A stretch of 64,000 bases of DNA from Datisca glomerata (Eukaryota > Streptophyta > Magnoliopsida > Cucurbitales > Datiscaceae): the NCBI GenBank assembly GCA_003255025.1, contig QANY01004770.1, positions 791,790 to 855,789 on the forward strand, written 5' to 3'. The position numbers and the translations under genes are program-made. Below are positions 1 through 11,323 of the stretch, in pieces (positions within the stretch are counted from its first letter, which is position 1; every line of letters starts with the position of its first letter). Below the pieces are notes generated by a model. That model saw only the letters and a program-made list of their open reading frames with translations, was not told where the DNA came from and searched no databases.

Positions 1-330
1 AACCCCGATCTTTGGATTTCAGTATAAATATGAGGCTTCTATTAGAGATTAGGTTATACCATTTCGGCATCGTTAGTGAGAGAAGAGAAACCCTAGGAAG
101 ACAAATCTCTCCTACTTGAAAATTAGAGAGCGAAGAAAGGTTAAATTTTTCCTCCAAGTGCCCACAACTGGTATTCGGTTGACGATCCGAGCAATAATGA
201 GAAAGATCTTGAGGTATCGATTCAAGGTGGATTGTGGAAATACTTGGTAGTTTGCAGCAAAACACAAGGGTCAACATTGGGGGTTCATGGCCGTTGGCGG
301 CGTGGGGGTGGCAACTTCTCATGGTCTGAC
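1..330 (+). mobile_element. Possible 3' part of an LTR plus leader at the window edge
   Basis: A TATA-like box (TATAAATATGAGG, about 24-36) is followed by a purine-rich transcribed-looking leader. A CA-ending segment (CCCACA, to 165) is followed by TGGTATTCGG, which resembles the start of an initiator tRNA-Met primer binding site (TGGTATCAGAGC) for its first six bases only. This is the usual order R-U5-PBS of an LTR retrotransposon. The 5' part lies outside the window and no gag domain is readable downstream, so the call is weak. Confidence 0.28.
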
Positions 331-1326
331 GCGTAGATCAAGGACATGGTTCACGTATAGATCGAGGATTGGCTCATTATGAAAAAACTTTGATTCTTAG
401 GGTTCATACAGTAAGGGTATGCTCTCTATATTCATTCTAACATAGATTGGATTGTTTGGTAAAAGTCTTTTAAGATCAAAACAATTTTCTATTGCACTAA
501 TCCCTTCAGCCTCAAGGCGTTTTTCTTTTATAAGGTGAGACGTAGCGAAACATAAGCCTCTCGAGGCGTGAGACTCAAACTAAAGTAGAAAATAAAATAA
601 AATAAAATAAATTAGTAGAAAAAAATAAAATCTTGAAATGTGTAGCCACTAGAAAGTGAAAAAATGTGAGTAGACAAATAATAAAGTGTTTTTGGACTAC
701 TTAGACACCATGTGACAGCATGCATGTAATTTAGTCAAACAACACCTGTTAGCTCAGAAACTGGAGTTGAAGAAACAAAGCAAAATGAAGAGTAGAAGAA
801 GAAGAAAAAATGGACCCCAAAAACTGAGGAGAAGAATCGAGAAGAAGAAGAAACGAGGAGGATTATAAGGAAAGTAGAACTTGTGGGGCATCATTTTCTT
901 GCTTCTCTATTTTTCTTTCAATTTTTTTCATTGTTTGACTTGGTAAAACCCAAAAACTGCACGCGAGGGTAAAAAAACACATGAATCATATACAAATTTG
1001 TGACGTATGCCTCAATAGCCTTAAGGTGTAGTCTCGTAGGTGCACGACTCATGCCATAGAGGCAGAAGTATCGTTTAGCTACTGTAGAGTTGGAAGTCTC
1101 AATTGGGTCAAATGACGCTTCGCTTTGAGGTGCGCCTCAAGGTAGAGGCCTCAAACGCTTTTTAAAATATTAGGCTATCAAATCATTGGAGATCACGTAT
1201 TTTAAGTATGTTAACATCGTTAGCGCTAGTAGTGCCATTCTAATAGATAAAAACATATCCTACAACCATGGCAAATTGCACATGGATTTCTTTGTATCTA
1301 CTTGGTTTTTAAATTATTGTTTGACT
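331..1326. repeat. Anonymous repeat rich in GCCTCAAGGCG-type words
   Basis: Between about 500 and 1165 the words CCTCAAGGCG, GCCTCTCGAGGCG, GCGCCTCAAGG and GGCCTCAAACG recur in both orientations, with an AAAATAAAAT simple repeat near 587-612 and a purine-rich stretch at 780-870. Such clustered palindromic words are typical of subterminal regions of DNA transposons. I found no matching terminal inverted repeats or target duplication, so no class is assigned. No gene is visible here. Confidence 0.25.
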
Positions 1327-1423
1327 TTAAGAGGGTTCAAGTTACAAAATAATAACCAAATTCAATTTTCTTTACTATTGCCTCTGAAACCCTTAAGAGG
1401 GTTTAAGTTACAAAATAATAACC
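1327..1423 (+). repeat. 31-bp direct repeat, two copies
   Basis: Positions 1327-1357 and 1393-1423 are the same 31-bp sequence (starting TTAAGAGGGTT) apart from one C/T difference. The copies lie 66 bp apart start to start. Function unknown. Confidence 0.75.
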
Positions 1424-2640
1424 TACTCCCTAGTATTGAAGATAAGATTTGTTGAAAGTGTGATTATATTTTATCCACAAATCTATCCATACACGTAAAT
1501 GTCGAACCTTGGGAATAATGCTAGTTGGTTTTGAGAAAATTTTTAAGATCTTCATGCTTTTATAAAGGCTTTTCCACTCGATTTGAAATGAGAATGTAAT
1601 GATTATCTAGACATTTTAAATTTTGAAAACACTTAAAAAATGATGTCACCACAAGCCATAAAATTATGGTCTGATTAGTACGATTATCGTTATCATCGTG
1701 ACATCATGCCCAATAGTAGGTAATTAGTGGTAAGAAGAAGATGTTAGACACCATGCACACCTATATTTATAGGATTGATGGTTTAACAATTAACCTTGAT
1801 TAGACTATGATATACTTGAAATCCTATCCCTAGGATTAGTTCATGCTTCTCTTACCAAACTTTAGTTAATTGAATATTATCATTTAACTTAACTCTAGGT
1901 TTGATGGATTGGACATACTCAATGAATCTTAACACTAGAATTAATTATGAACATTTGAGATTCAACATCATGTCACGTGATCGAAGTCGGGTGTGGCCAA
2001 GTTATCCGCAAAACCTAAACATTGGAGTTTGAATTAGTTAACGAAAATAAAGTTACACCTTAACAATGTTTATTTATAATTTTTTGGACAAAAATGATTT
2101 TTCTACAATATTTTTCAAAAGATAATATATGTTAATTAAATTGCAATTTTTTTTAGCATGTGAGAGAAAAAGTTTCAAGTTTTGAATTAACCCCAACATA
2201 GAATTGACAAGTATGGAAATCTTCCCATATAACACAACCCTCTCTTTTGGTACGACGACCAATGATCTCTTTGGTGAGAATATTCTGAAGAAAACAAAAT
2301 CTGAGATAGGTGCACAGCAATTTATTTCCTAAGTAGCATGGCCTACAAAAACCAACTTATTTAAGGGAGATGGAAAAAGTAGATTGTTTGATAATGAAGA
2401 GAGGGTGAGAGAGACAATTTCAACCACTGTAACTGAAGTAACCACTAGCATTGGGGATAATAGCTTGTTTTGGTGGAAGTACTGACAAAAGCTGTTGGAT
2501 CAATCATAATTGTGATTGGTTGCCTCTGAATCAACTATACATCCATGGTATTCATCTGATTTCAACTAAATAAAACATAACGACAATTACCCGAATCATT
2601 GAGATGAAAAGTGCATGAGGATTCTACTTGTGAAATTAAA
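1424..2640. other. Intergenic AT-rich sequence, nothing recognised
   Basis: No coding potential, RNA gene or element terminus was recognised. Short open frames here show no family resemblance. The right end may belong to the copia relic that follows. Confidence 0.4.
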
Positions 2641-2644
2641 GATA

Positions 2645-2830
2645 ATTGAGGCTCAGCGTTTACCAAAGTAAACCCTGCCAAAACCCTTGTTGGTAGCTAT
2701 CACACATTGTTTTTGGGCCTTGAGTTCATCCCACCATTCTAGGTATCCATGTAACTTAAAACAAGTCTCACGAGTATGTTTCCAGTTTCCACAATGTGTG
2801 CCATTTTTTGGGCCTTGAAGAAATTAGGCT
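2645..2830 (-). pseudogene. Copia gag zinc-knuckle remnant
   Basis: Reading the minus strand from about 2815 to 2650 gives a retroviral-type knuckle followed by CFKLHGY and EWWDELKAQ, a hallmark of the gag C-terminus of many plant Ty1/copia elements (CX2CX4HX4C then FKLHGYPEWW). The first cysteine codon appears changed to glycine (GGC), and a stop follows shortly after. It is an isolated fragment just left of, and opposite in strand to, the large composite copia at 3037. The assignment rests on the motif only. Confidence 0.6.
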
Positions 2831-3031
2831 TCCCAACTAATGATCTGTTTTTTTGGACTACTTTTACCACCTTTCCCACTTAACCCACCAACTACTAGAG
2901 AGGAGAAGGGTCCTGAAGAAGATAAAGGGAAACATATAAAGTTAAGAAGACGACACTCGTAAAGGTTGTTGAATTAGAGGAGCTTGTTTCCCCCCGGAGT
3001 GGTTTAGACCACCCATTTGCTCGGGATCCTC

Positions 3032-3036
3032 CTTTA
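3032..3036 (+). repeat. Left target-site duplication CTTTA of the composite copia
   Basis: CTTTA directly precedes the TGTTGGGCG start of the left copia LTR. The same five bases follow the end of the right LTR at 29583-29587. Five bases is the normal TSD length for LTR elements. Confidence 0.8.
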
Positions 3037-4665
3037 TGTTGGGCGTCCCTCCTATTGGAGGAGACTGGGCTTCCTTTTAGCCCAAGAAAGTAAAGCCCAA
3101 ATTATGAGGTCTTGTTTATTCAGCCATGTCTTTTCCAAGACACAAATTGAATTGTTTTAGCCCAACACACCAATTGAATTATTTTAGTAGTATTTATCAT
3201 AACTAGACCATTTAAAAAAAAATCATCAGAAATAATCTTAAGTATGAAAAACATCAAAACTAGTCACTTTAAGGGTGACATGTAGAAAAATAATTTTTGA
3301 CGTAAAAAAAATTTCAGAAAAAAGTGGCAGAGAATTAGATGTAAATAGTATATACGATATGAACCATACATATTAAATATCATATATACATTATATTATA
3401 TTGATATTTTGATTCTTACAAAATTTATGGTGTTTTACAAATATAAATGTTATATATTTGGTATATTTATGATATGTATTAAATACTATATTTCACATCG
3501 GTTAGGTTTTATGATAATAAGAATGTTAGATGATATTTTTTCACTATTTATTGTATGTATATAATATATTTTGTAATAAATGTAATTACATTTATATAAA
3601 CGTTGCTTGAAATCTTAAATTTCATTAATACAAAATTAATACTTAACATACTCACAGTTTCACATAGAGGCGCACACACACATATGTTCTTCAACATATG
3701 ATTATTTTGATACTATTTTGTGGGGCGATAGTGGTAGGTGGGTGGGTACCTAGATCTAATATTAATTGATTTATTAAATTAATTAATTGACTAATTTAAT
3801 TAACTAAAATAATAATTAATCAATCAATTTAATTAACTAAAATGAGATAAATGAGAAAGAGAGAATAAATTGGTGATTTAAGGGAGGGGAGTGGGCTCTG
3901 TGCTAGGTGGGGGAGGAGAGTGGGCTGGGTGGANAAGGAGGAGTTTGGTCTGGGTGGTAGCGGATTGGGTTGGAGAAGCGGGTTTTGGGAGGTTAGTGCC
4001 TATTTTTTATTTATATTTTTTTGGGCTATTTGTGTATATTTTCTTAAGAATTGCCCATTCTTGATGAAAGCTCATTATTTTAGATGGTGGTGTGCGTTTG
4101 GTGTGGGTGAGGGTTTTTAATGTCTAATACTTTTAGATGTCTTTAATTTAGCAATTTTTGTGCATATATTTTAGACGTGTTTTAGCAGCCATAGAAGAGA
4201 AAAGTGGATGTGAGGTGAGGAGTAGAAAATTTTGAGGAAAAAGAGAAAAAATTGTCACGTGGTTACAATAAATTTTTTCTCTCATCGTCTTGATAATATG
4301 AGATGTCTTCATGGATCCATCGCAGTATTCTTCAATGGTAATATCTCTTTCATCTCTACTTTTGTAGTTTTGATTATCTATTTATTTGACAAAGTTTATT
4401 TAGGTGTATCCACCATTAATAGTGACAAATAATTTATTTGATTTGGTGTAATCCTCTAGTTTTATCTAGAGAAGAACTTGTTGTATCCCCATTATTATAT
4501 GGTGAATATATTATTCAGAGTTTGTCTCGTGATTTTTTTCTTCGCACTGAAAGGTCTTTCACGTTAAATCTGATGTCCTATTTTTCTACTTTCCTACGAT
4601 TAGTTTATCAATATGTTAGAGAATTATTGTGATATGTGTTATTGGGGTTAGTAAAAATTCTAACA
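3037..4665 (+). repeat. 5' LTR of the composite copia, with an insert
   Basis: Homologous to the 3' LTR (28805-29582) at both ends: 3037-3187 matches 28805-28955 and 4084-4665 matches the rest. It ends TTCTAACA directly before the primer binding site. It is longer than its partner mainly because of the insert at 3188-4073. The LTRs differ at many positions, so the element is not recent. Confidence 0.85.
3188..4083. mobile_element. 886-bp unclassified insert in the copia 5' LTR, 10-bp TSD
   Basis: The insert 3188-4073 is bracketed by ATTATTTTAG (3178-3187 and 4074-4083). The same ten bases occur once in the 3' LTR (28946-28955), which serves as an empty site. A 9-11 bp duplication is typical of Mutator-like elements, but I see no clear terminal inverted repeats. 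The contents are an AT-rich left half, an A/T palindromic stretch near 3760-3840 and a G-rich right part with the window's one N (3934). No protein is recognised. Confidence 0.7.
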
Positions 4666-4680
4666 AGTGGTAGTAGAGCT
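4666..4680 (+). other. Primer binding site (initiator tRNA-Met type)
   Basis: Directly after the 5' LTR end, TGGTAGTAGAGC (4668-4679) matches the plant initiator tRNA-Met complement TGGTATCAGAGC at ten of twelve positions. Its position and sequence fix the 5' LTR boundary. Confidence 0.8.
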
Positions 4681-4699
4681 TGGTTTAATGTCATTTTAC

Positions 4700-5510
4700 A
4701 ATCACTTGGTAGGATGGTTAGTCCGAATGGGGCTAACCGACAGTTATCGAAAAGAAAAAGGGAAGATCTCATCTATTACAAATGGTATCATGCTCCGATC
4801 AAAGGTGAATCGAGAAAATAAAAGTGTATGAGTAATGAAGATTAGGAGTTGTTGAATCAACAAGTTGGGGATTTTATACTTCAATGGGTGGGTGTATGAC
4901 CATATTTTAAATGAGACTTCCGCACACTCTTTTTGGAATAAATTAGAAGAGCCTTATGAGAGGAAAACAACTGGGAATAAAGCTTTTATAATAAAAAAGC
5001 TTAACAACCTAAAATACAAAAAAGGGAATATTTAATTGTAGAGTACTTGAATGAGATGTAGAGTATTATGAATTTGCTTTCTACCATGAAAATGGTCCTC
5101 GGTGACGAGCTTTAGGACTTGTTACTTCTCACTTCATTGCCAGACAGTTGGAAAACATTTGTTGTGTCTATAAGAAATTCCTCTCCTAATGGTAAATTCT
5201 CGATGAGTACTGTGAAAAACAGTTTGTTGAATGAAGAAAAAAGAAGAAAAACTTTGAGTCTTTCTACCAGTCTCTCAGAGGCTCTTCTTACAAAAAATCG
5301 AGGGACAAGTCAAAGTAGGAAAAAGACCAGTAATCATGATTGTTTGAGAAACAAGTTTTTGAAATAGGGTATTTAGTGTTATCACTGCAAGATGATGGGC
5401 CACAAGAAAAGTGATTGTTAAAAACTGAAAAGCCAAACAGTAGAAGGAAAACGTCGATAAGAAAAATGATATATCAGAGACAGTAGCTGCCACTAACTAA
5501 TGTGTCTATA
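4700..5510 (+). pseudogene. Copia gag, degenerate
   Basis: Frames on the + strand read as a UBN2/gag_polypeptide-type copia capsid: FWNKLEE near 4938, LTSLPDSWKTFV near 5130, and a charged segment to about 5360. A complete CCHC nucleic-acid-binding knuckle follows at 5377-5418 (C-Y-H-C, then H, then C at knuckle positions 1, 4, 9 and 14). Several in-frame stops interrupt it (for example near 5033, 5060, 5113 and 5365). It follows the primer binding site, as expected for gag, and continues into protease at 5519. The protein would have formed the virus-like particle; this copy is dead. Confidence 0.8.
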
Positions 5511-5518
5511 TTACTGCA

Positions 5519-5663
5519 ATGAAAAATGTTGTGAATGTCACGTGCCTAGAAATAGATTGGATAGTTGATAATGTTGCCGCCATCCATGTTACATCCAGAA
5601 GGGATCTTTTCTCAACGTATAAAGCATGTTACTTTGGTATCGTGAATATGGATATGGGGAAAG
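5519..5663 (+). pseudogene. Copia protease, N-terminal half, cut by insertion
   Basis: The frame reads WIVDNVAAIHVTSRRDLFSTYKAC-like sequence, the region around the aspartic protease active site of copia polyproteins. The catalytic D-S/T-G is changed to D-N-V, so it would be inactive even if whole. Homology stops at about 5663, where an LTR terminus (TAATGCCCCGAG) begins. The protease resumes at 20478 with KIIGIGDVCLET-like sequence, a direct continuation in copia proteins. Confidence 0.8.
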
Positions 5664-6384
5664 TAATGCCCCGAGAGTTAAACATGCATGCGATTTCACA
5701 AATTCAAAATCTCTAATTCGAAAAACCTTAATTAAGAAAATTTCTGAATTGAAATCTTAATTTATCCATGATAAAAATCTTTATCATTAAAAAGTGAAAG
5801 CGAAAAAGCGTCATAAATGTATAATTTATGAAACATCGATAAAAATGAATTAATCTCTTAAATAAAGTCAAAACATGAGATCTATAATTCATGAAATTTT
5901 CACCCATCTTAATTTGTAGAAAAGGAAAACGTATACTAAACTACTTAAATAACTTAGTTTATCAGAAAACATTTTCCCAATTTTTAAAGTAAATCGTAAA
6001 TTGAAAATCATAAATTCCTCTATTGGTTCAACTAGTTAAGATGGTCTCTCACTTATGCTACTCGCCATCACCACCTGTAATAAACAACTGTAGGATGAGT
6101 ACTAGGTAGTACTCAGTAAATAAACTCACATAATAATATGTATCCACATGTTATAAATGCAATATGACATAATATAACTTAACTTGACATGTATCATAAA
6201 TGAAATAACTTAACATACTTGATCGTTTCTTGGCTCAACATAGCACATAGTTAACATATGTCTCATCCAAAATTATATAACATTCTTAGTCACATCTTAT
6301 CTTGACATATTCCCTAGTTAACAACCTAACCAGAATTGTTTACATATCTGAATTGAATCATAACATGATAAATTGGGTGACGAA

Positions 6385-6600
6385 ACAGATGGCACACACT
6401 AGATGACAGAATCAGATGACACTCATAGGTGATGAGAAAACGTATACAGATACACCCCATAAGTGATAGAAAACATGAACAGACGTCACTCATAGGTGAT
6501 GGAAAAACATATGCAAATGACACCCCATTGAGTGATAGAAACAAGAACAAATGACAATCCATGTGTGACGAAAACATGAACAGATGATACCTGATTCGTA
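6385..6600. repeat. Tandem repeat of about 35 bp
   Basis: Units built around GATGACAC, CATAGGTGAT and GAAAACATGAACAGA alternate about six times with imperfect conservation. They lie in the left arm of the solo LTR. The minus-strand open frame across them is a by-product of the repeat. Confidence 0.65.
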
Positions 6601-6959
6601 TAACAGAACAAAATTTAACAGTCTGATTTCTTGTTAACTAAGAGACGTGTTTAATTTCATATCTTGCTTAATTACCACTTGACTTAATTTAGCTTCATAT
6701 TTTGTGATCATATGTCTCACATGTAAATACACAATGTATACTAGTACATATAACATATCCAAAAAACCTTAACTTAATGGTACATGGTAACATATGATCA
6801 GTCATACCCAAATAGATATCACATGTTAAATATAATAAAAATATAACAATACAAAGAAACAACTATAAACGTGTTCACAGATATGAACAATATAGGAAAC
6901 ACACTTTAAGAATACTAAATGTAAATACATATTACAATTAGAACATCAAAGTCACATCA

Positions 6960-7195
6960 CTAAGTAAGCCTACTTACACAAACATAAGTATGCACAAAAC
7001 ATATTTATTGATAAGTATAGCTGAAGGTAACAATACATCTTACATTTATGACATTTGAGTCATATTACAATATAAGTTCACTTACACAAAACATATACAT
7101 GGCATAACATATTTACAGACAATTATAGCTGATGATAATTATACATCTTACATTTATCACACGTGGTCATATTATAATATAAGTTCACTTACTTG
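6960..7195. repeat. Imperfect tandem duplication, about 110-125 bp units
   Basis: A unit containing CACTTACACAAA, ATAGCTGA and TACATCTTACATTTAT occurs at about 6972-7080 and again at 7080-7195. It lies in the solo LTR, left arm. Confidence 0.55.
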
Positions 7196-7618
7196 AACTG
7201 ATAAGAATAAGATTCATCAAATATTGATCGGGTGTTAGTCTAAGTTAATGCATTTCAAATCAGTTTGAAGTAGGGCCGGTTCGGTTTGGTTGAGCTAGAA
7301 CAGTTTGGTTTAAATGAACCAATTCGTTTCAAGTTGCATGTCGTATAGGCGGTTCAACTGGGTCAGTTCAAGTAACTAACCTAAACTTGGTTATAGTCTG
7401 CTTATAAAAATGAAGGAAGAACGAACAGGGAAGGGGAAGGAAAAGCACCATCGATCTCCACCACCGGTGATGGCAGAAGCATGGGGGAAAGAGAGAGAGC
7501 CAGAGAGAAACAGAGGGAGAGAGAGCAACAACAAGCAAAAAGAAAAGAAATAGAAAGTGAGCAAGAGAAAGAATCAGAGAGAGAGAGAGAGAAAGAGCAG
7601 AGAAATGAAAGAGAAAAA

Positions 7619-8144
7619 TGTAAAGGAAAAAATTCATGGTCTTTGAGAATTGATCGTGAATCCCCTACATAAAAATATGAAAATATAGAGAATAATAAGA
7701 AAAGACAGAGAATGAGAGAATAAAAATACCATGATTTACGTGAAAAACCACCGGGAGACTTTGATAGTATTTCATTATGGGTGTTGAGTGTTGTTGTGTT
7801 GTTCTTGTTTTTTGTATGTTGTTACATATGCCTCTATTTATAGGCCTTCATATAATCTGATAAAGTTTATCTACTTCTATCTAAAAATATGATCAACAGA
7901 ATATTCCTCTGGGATCCAGTTTATCAACATTAACAGCTTAGTAAATCTTGATCGTCTGATCAATCCAATGGTCTTGATTAGTTTTTCTTTGGATTGTTGC
8001 CACATCGGCAATTTATTTACTTTCATTTGATTAGTCTGTTCTTCATAACGACCTAATTGATCCTACGATTCTCACTCTATCTTCACTTCGATGGAGTTTT
8101 CGGTCTAGATCTTGTCACGTGTCATGTGAAATTTTACCTGTACA
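7619..8144 (-). repeat. 3' LTR of the LARD-like element
   Basis: 526 bp, read on the minus strand from TGTACAGG to CCTTTACA. It is close to 19403-19910 across its whole length apart from small indels. The internal side at 8145-8156 reads on the minus strand as AATGGGGGCCAA, a plausible short polypurine tract. The TATA box CCTATAAATAGAG is at about 7832-7844. Confidence 0.75.
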
Positions 8145-8199
8145 TTGGCCCCCATTACACTCAACAAAAATTTATTCATTAAATCGTAATGTTTATTTT

Positions 8200-8430
8200 T
8201 TCTGCCATTATCACGTAACATTATTCTCCGCCTCTTTGGGCGTCATTTATGGCTATCTTTTTCGTATTCTTTTATCGTTTCATCTTCCCGTTCAGAGAAT
8301 ACCTTACATGCGCTATTCTGAAGCAATCTTTCATCTTACTTTAGAGAACACTTTACCTGCGCTGTTTTATAGCAACCCTTCATCTTCCCGCTCAGAGAAA
8401 ATTTCACAAGCAATGTTTTAGAGTTGGTAT
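8200..8430 (-). repeat. Tandem repeat of about 60 bp, three to four copies
   Basis: Units with TTTCATCTTCCCG or TTTCATCTTACT, then CAGAGAA (TAGAGAA) and ACATGCGCTATTCTGAAGCA-like words, recur at about 8277, 8328 and 8377. Internal region of the LARD-like element; non-coding. Confidence 0.6.
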
Positions 8431-8489
8431 GGGTCTAGTGCCTTTTGAAAAAATATCTATTTGTTTCCAGGTGTCATCTCTTTATTTTC

Positions 8490-8801
8490 TGTTATGTCTT
8501 TCCGTTCCTTTCACTATGAGCTCATTGATAGAGTTTTTTCTTTTCCTTCTCTCATACGGTGAGATCTGTGACAAGAATATTGTACAAAAATAATATAATA
8601 ATTTATTGAAATGAGTAAGGAGTGAGTGTATCATTTTATAATTGGATTGCAGGAGTTTGAGTTTGAAGTTCTGCATTTATTGGCAGAGTTTCTCCCATTT
8701 TCTTTGCCACGAGCTCCTTGGAAAGTTTTTTCCGTTTCCTCTACTGCGGGCTCTTTGGGGATTTTTTCCCGTTTCCTTTACTATAAGCACCTTAGAGAGT
8801 T
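8490..8801 (-). repeat. Tandem repeat of about 50-55 bp around CCGTTTCCT
   Basis: Words such as TTTTTTCCGTTTCCT, ACTGCGGGCTCTTTGG and ACTATAAGCACCTTAG recur at about 50-bp spacing. The gypsy element inserted in this tract: rejoining 8801 to 15817 restores another unit (GAGTTTCTCCCGTTTCCT). Confidence 0.6.
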
Positions 8802-9594
8802 TGATACAGAACCTCTAGGAATAAGCTTGAGAACCCATTTACATATACGATTCCTCAAAGCATTAACATGAAAACTCTGAAAACCAATTCGGCAACAGCC
8901 CCTAAGAAAGGCTAGAAAAACAGATTTCTTAGATAGATGATCAATAACCAAAATAAAGAAAACTTGTTACTAAATTTCAATTTTGAAACACTCCATAAGA
9001 AGGTGATTAGTCTACTTGAATATTTCTTAAAGCATGTATTCTACTCAAGAACACAAAGATAAAAGTAAAAACAACCTTGATGTTTTTAAATAATAACTTC
9101 TGGCCCCTAAAACATTCGACCAAGGCATATTTATAACCTTTACAAAAGTTCCCTAAAAACAAAGGTTTTCTAAAAACCTTTAAACACAAAAATAGAAAAC
9201 TTAATAATTAAGAATAGACTATATTAAGCTAAATAAAACTAATGGACTCTAAATAAAGTAAAATTTCATCCAGCCTAATAGAAAACATAAAAAGTGGTCC
9301 ATTACTTAATTAAACTCCAATAGTAATTTGGACTTGAGTTAAGTTGTATTGAACTCCAGCTGCACTTGTCCCAAAGCTTTGGTGTCCTTGTAAACCTTCA
9401 CTAGCTGAATTAACTAAGCCTTGCAAATGACGAATTAAGGCTTGTTGAAGCTTCTTAGATCACGACCTTGTTATTGGTCTTTGAGGAATGCTAATTGGAC
9501 TACAAACCTCTTGAACTTGTTCCTTTCCTTCTTGTTCATGCTCACTTCAAGATGTTGAATTCTTGAAACTTGGTGTGTAGGTTTATCCTTAACA
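8802..9594 (-). repeat. 3' LTR of the gypsy element
   Basis: 793 bp, minus-strand sense from TGTTAAGG (9594) to GTATCA (8802). The right partner is 15017-15811. The preceding TSD GAGTT is at 8797-8801. Confidence 0.92.
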
Positions 9595-9975
9595 TTTCTC
9601 CTCTCCTCAAAAGGATTCGTCCTCGAATCGAAAGCATCACCTACATTAAAAGGACTCAAAACAGCCACATTAAAAGAAGCTCTAACATTATACTCACCTG
9701 GAAGGTCCATTTTATATGCGTTGTCATTAATTCTTTCAAGAATTTAAAAGGACCATCTCCTATTGGGCTCAACTTGGACTCAACTTGGACTTTCTTTAAA
9801 GTGAAAACCTCTCTTTGTGAAAATGCATCCAAACCCTATCTCCGGGCTGAAAAATCATTGGATTTCATTCCTTATTTACTCGTGAAGCGACCTGAGCATT
9901 TTTCTTTTCAATCCGCTTTGATACCATGCTCTATTATAAGCAAACTCCAAAAATGGAAAACAATCTTCCTATATC
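9471..9975 (-). pseudogene. Gypsy integrase C-terminal tail, shortened, running into the 3' LTR
   Basis: The minus-strand frame at 9710-9471 starts DLPGEYNVRASFNVAVLSPF, the conserved tail after the DDE core in many plant gypsy integrases, followed by RTNPFEERR. The frame stays open through the polypurine tract and into the LTR, a layout known for plant gypsy elements. Between 9711 and 9975 only a compressed, frame-broken remnant of the core-to-tail region remains (FAYNRA-like words can be read), so several hundred bases of integrase appear lost. Confidence 0.75.
9595..9610 (-). other. Polypurine tract of the gypsy element
   Basis: On the minus strand TTGAGGAGAGGAGAAA lies immediately upstream of the 3' LTR start. 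It is the expected primer for plus-strand DNA synthesis. Confidence 0.85.
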
Positions 9976-11323
9976 CTAATGTTTTTTTTCTATGATTGCC
10001 CTAAGTAAAGTAATCAAAGTCCTATTAACTACCTCAGTTTGCCCATCAGTTTCAGGGTGACAAGTAATTGAAAATAGTAGCTTAATTCCTAACTTTCTCC
10101 ATAACACACACCAAAAGTGACTCAAAAACTTAACATCTCTATCACTAACAATGCTCTTAGGTATGCCATGTAATCGTATAACTTCTTTGAAAAACAAATC
10201 AGCAATCAACTTAGCATCATCAGTTTTATGACATGGTATAAAATGAGCCATCTTACTAAATCTATCAACCTCGACAAAGATACTATCACGGCCTTTCCTA
10301 ATTCTAGAAAATTCAAGTACAAAATCCATAGATAAATCCGTCCAAGATTCATTAGGAACAGGTAGTGGCATATACAACCCATACGGCTTCAACCTAGACT
10401 TAACATCTCTACATGTAATGCAATGCTCACAAACCTTACGCACATCATGTTTCATATCAGGCCAAAAGAAATGTTCTAACAGCATATCATAGGTCTTATT
10501 TACCCCAAAATGCCCTATTAAGCCTCCTCCAACTGCTTCCTCAATCAGCAATTTCCTCATAGAACAGTTAGGAATGCACAACCTATTTCTCTTAAATAAG
10601 AAACTATCAAACAAGTAAAAATCATCTAAAACAGCCGCATGATCACAATATGCATAAATTTCACCAAAATTATCATCATGTTGATACAACTCCTTAATAT
10701 GCTCAAAACCCAATAATTTAGCACTAAGAGAATTAAGTAGAGTGTACCTTCTGGATAATGCATCTGCAACTACATTCTCTTTACCTTGTTTATACTTAAT
10801 CACATATGAGAATGTTTCGATGAACTCCACCCATTTGGCATGCCTATGGTTCAACTTATCTTGACTCTTCAAATGCTTTAGACTTTCACGGTCAGTGTGT
10901 ATCACAAAATCCCTAGGCCACAAATAATGCTGCCATGTTTGTAAAGCTCGAACCAAAGCATATAATTTATTGTCATATGTTGGATACTTCAAGGCTTTCC
11001 TACTTAACTTCTCACTAAAGTACATTAGTGGCCTTTGATCCTGCATCAAAACAGCTCCAATTCCTGTAACACTAGCATCACATTCAATCTCAAAAGACTT
11101 ATCAAAGTTAGGTAAAGCAAACAAATGTGCAGTACACAATTTATCCTTAAGTTCAATAAAGTCATGTTCTTGTGACTCACTTCAAACAAATCTAACATTT
11201 TTCTTAGCTAACTCATTCAAAGGTGCGGCTATAGTGCTGAAATCTCTAATGAATCTCCTATAGAAACCAGCAAGCCCATGAAAACTCTTCACCTCACTAG
11301 CATTCTTAGGTCTTAGCCACTCC
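9976..11323 (-). pseudogene. Gypsy RNase H and integrase
   Basis: The long frame 11139-9976 (387 aa) begins in RNase H ([18 protein letters not shown], then [10 protein letters not shown]) and continues through a conserved ADALSRR joint. The integrase zinc domain follows ([33 protein letters not shown]), then the DDE core: DLSMDFVL, the second Asp in [12 protein letters not shown], and Glu in [10 protein letters not shown]. It stops soon after. Upstream (11323-11140) the RT-RNase H connection can be read but holds a stop codon (TGA, 11182-11184) where tryptophan is usual. RNase H removes the RNA template; integrase inserts the cDNA. Catalytic residues survive but the polyprotein is broken. 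Confidence 0.9.

Noticed and set aside
7481..7672. 63-codon Arg/Glu-rich frame
   Set aside because: It is a read-through of a GA-rich microsatellite tract in the solo LTR, and ends in the LTR of the LARD-like element.
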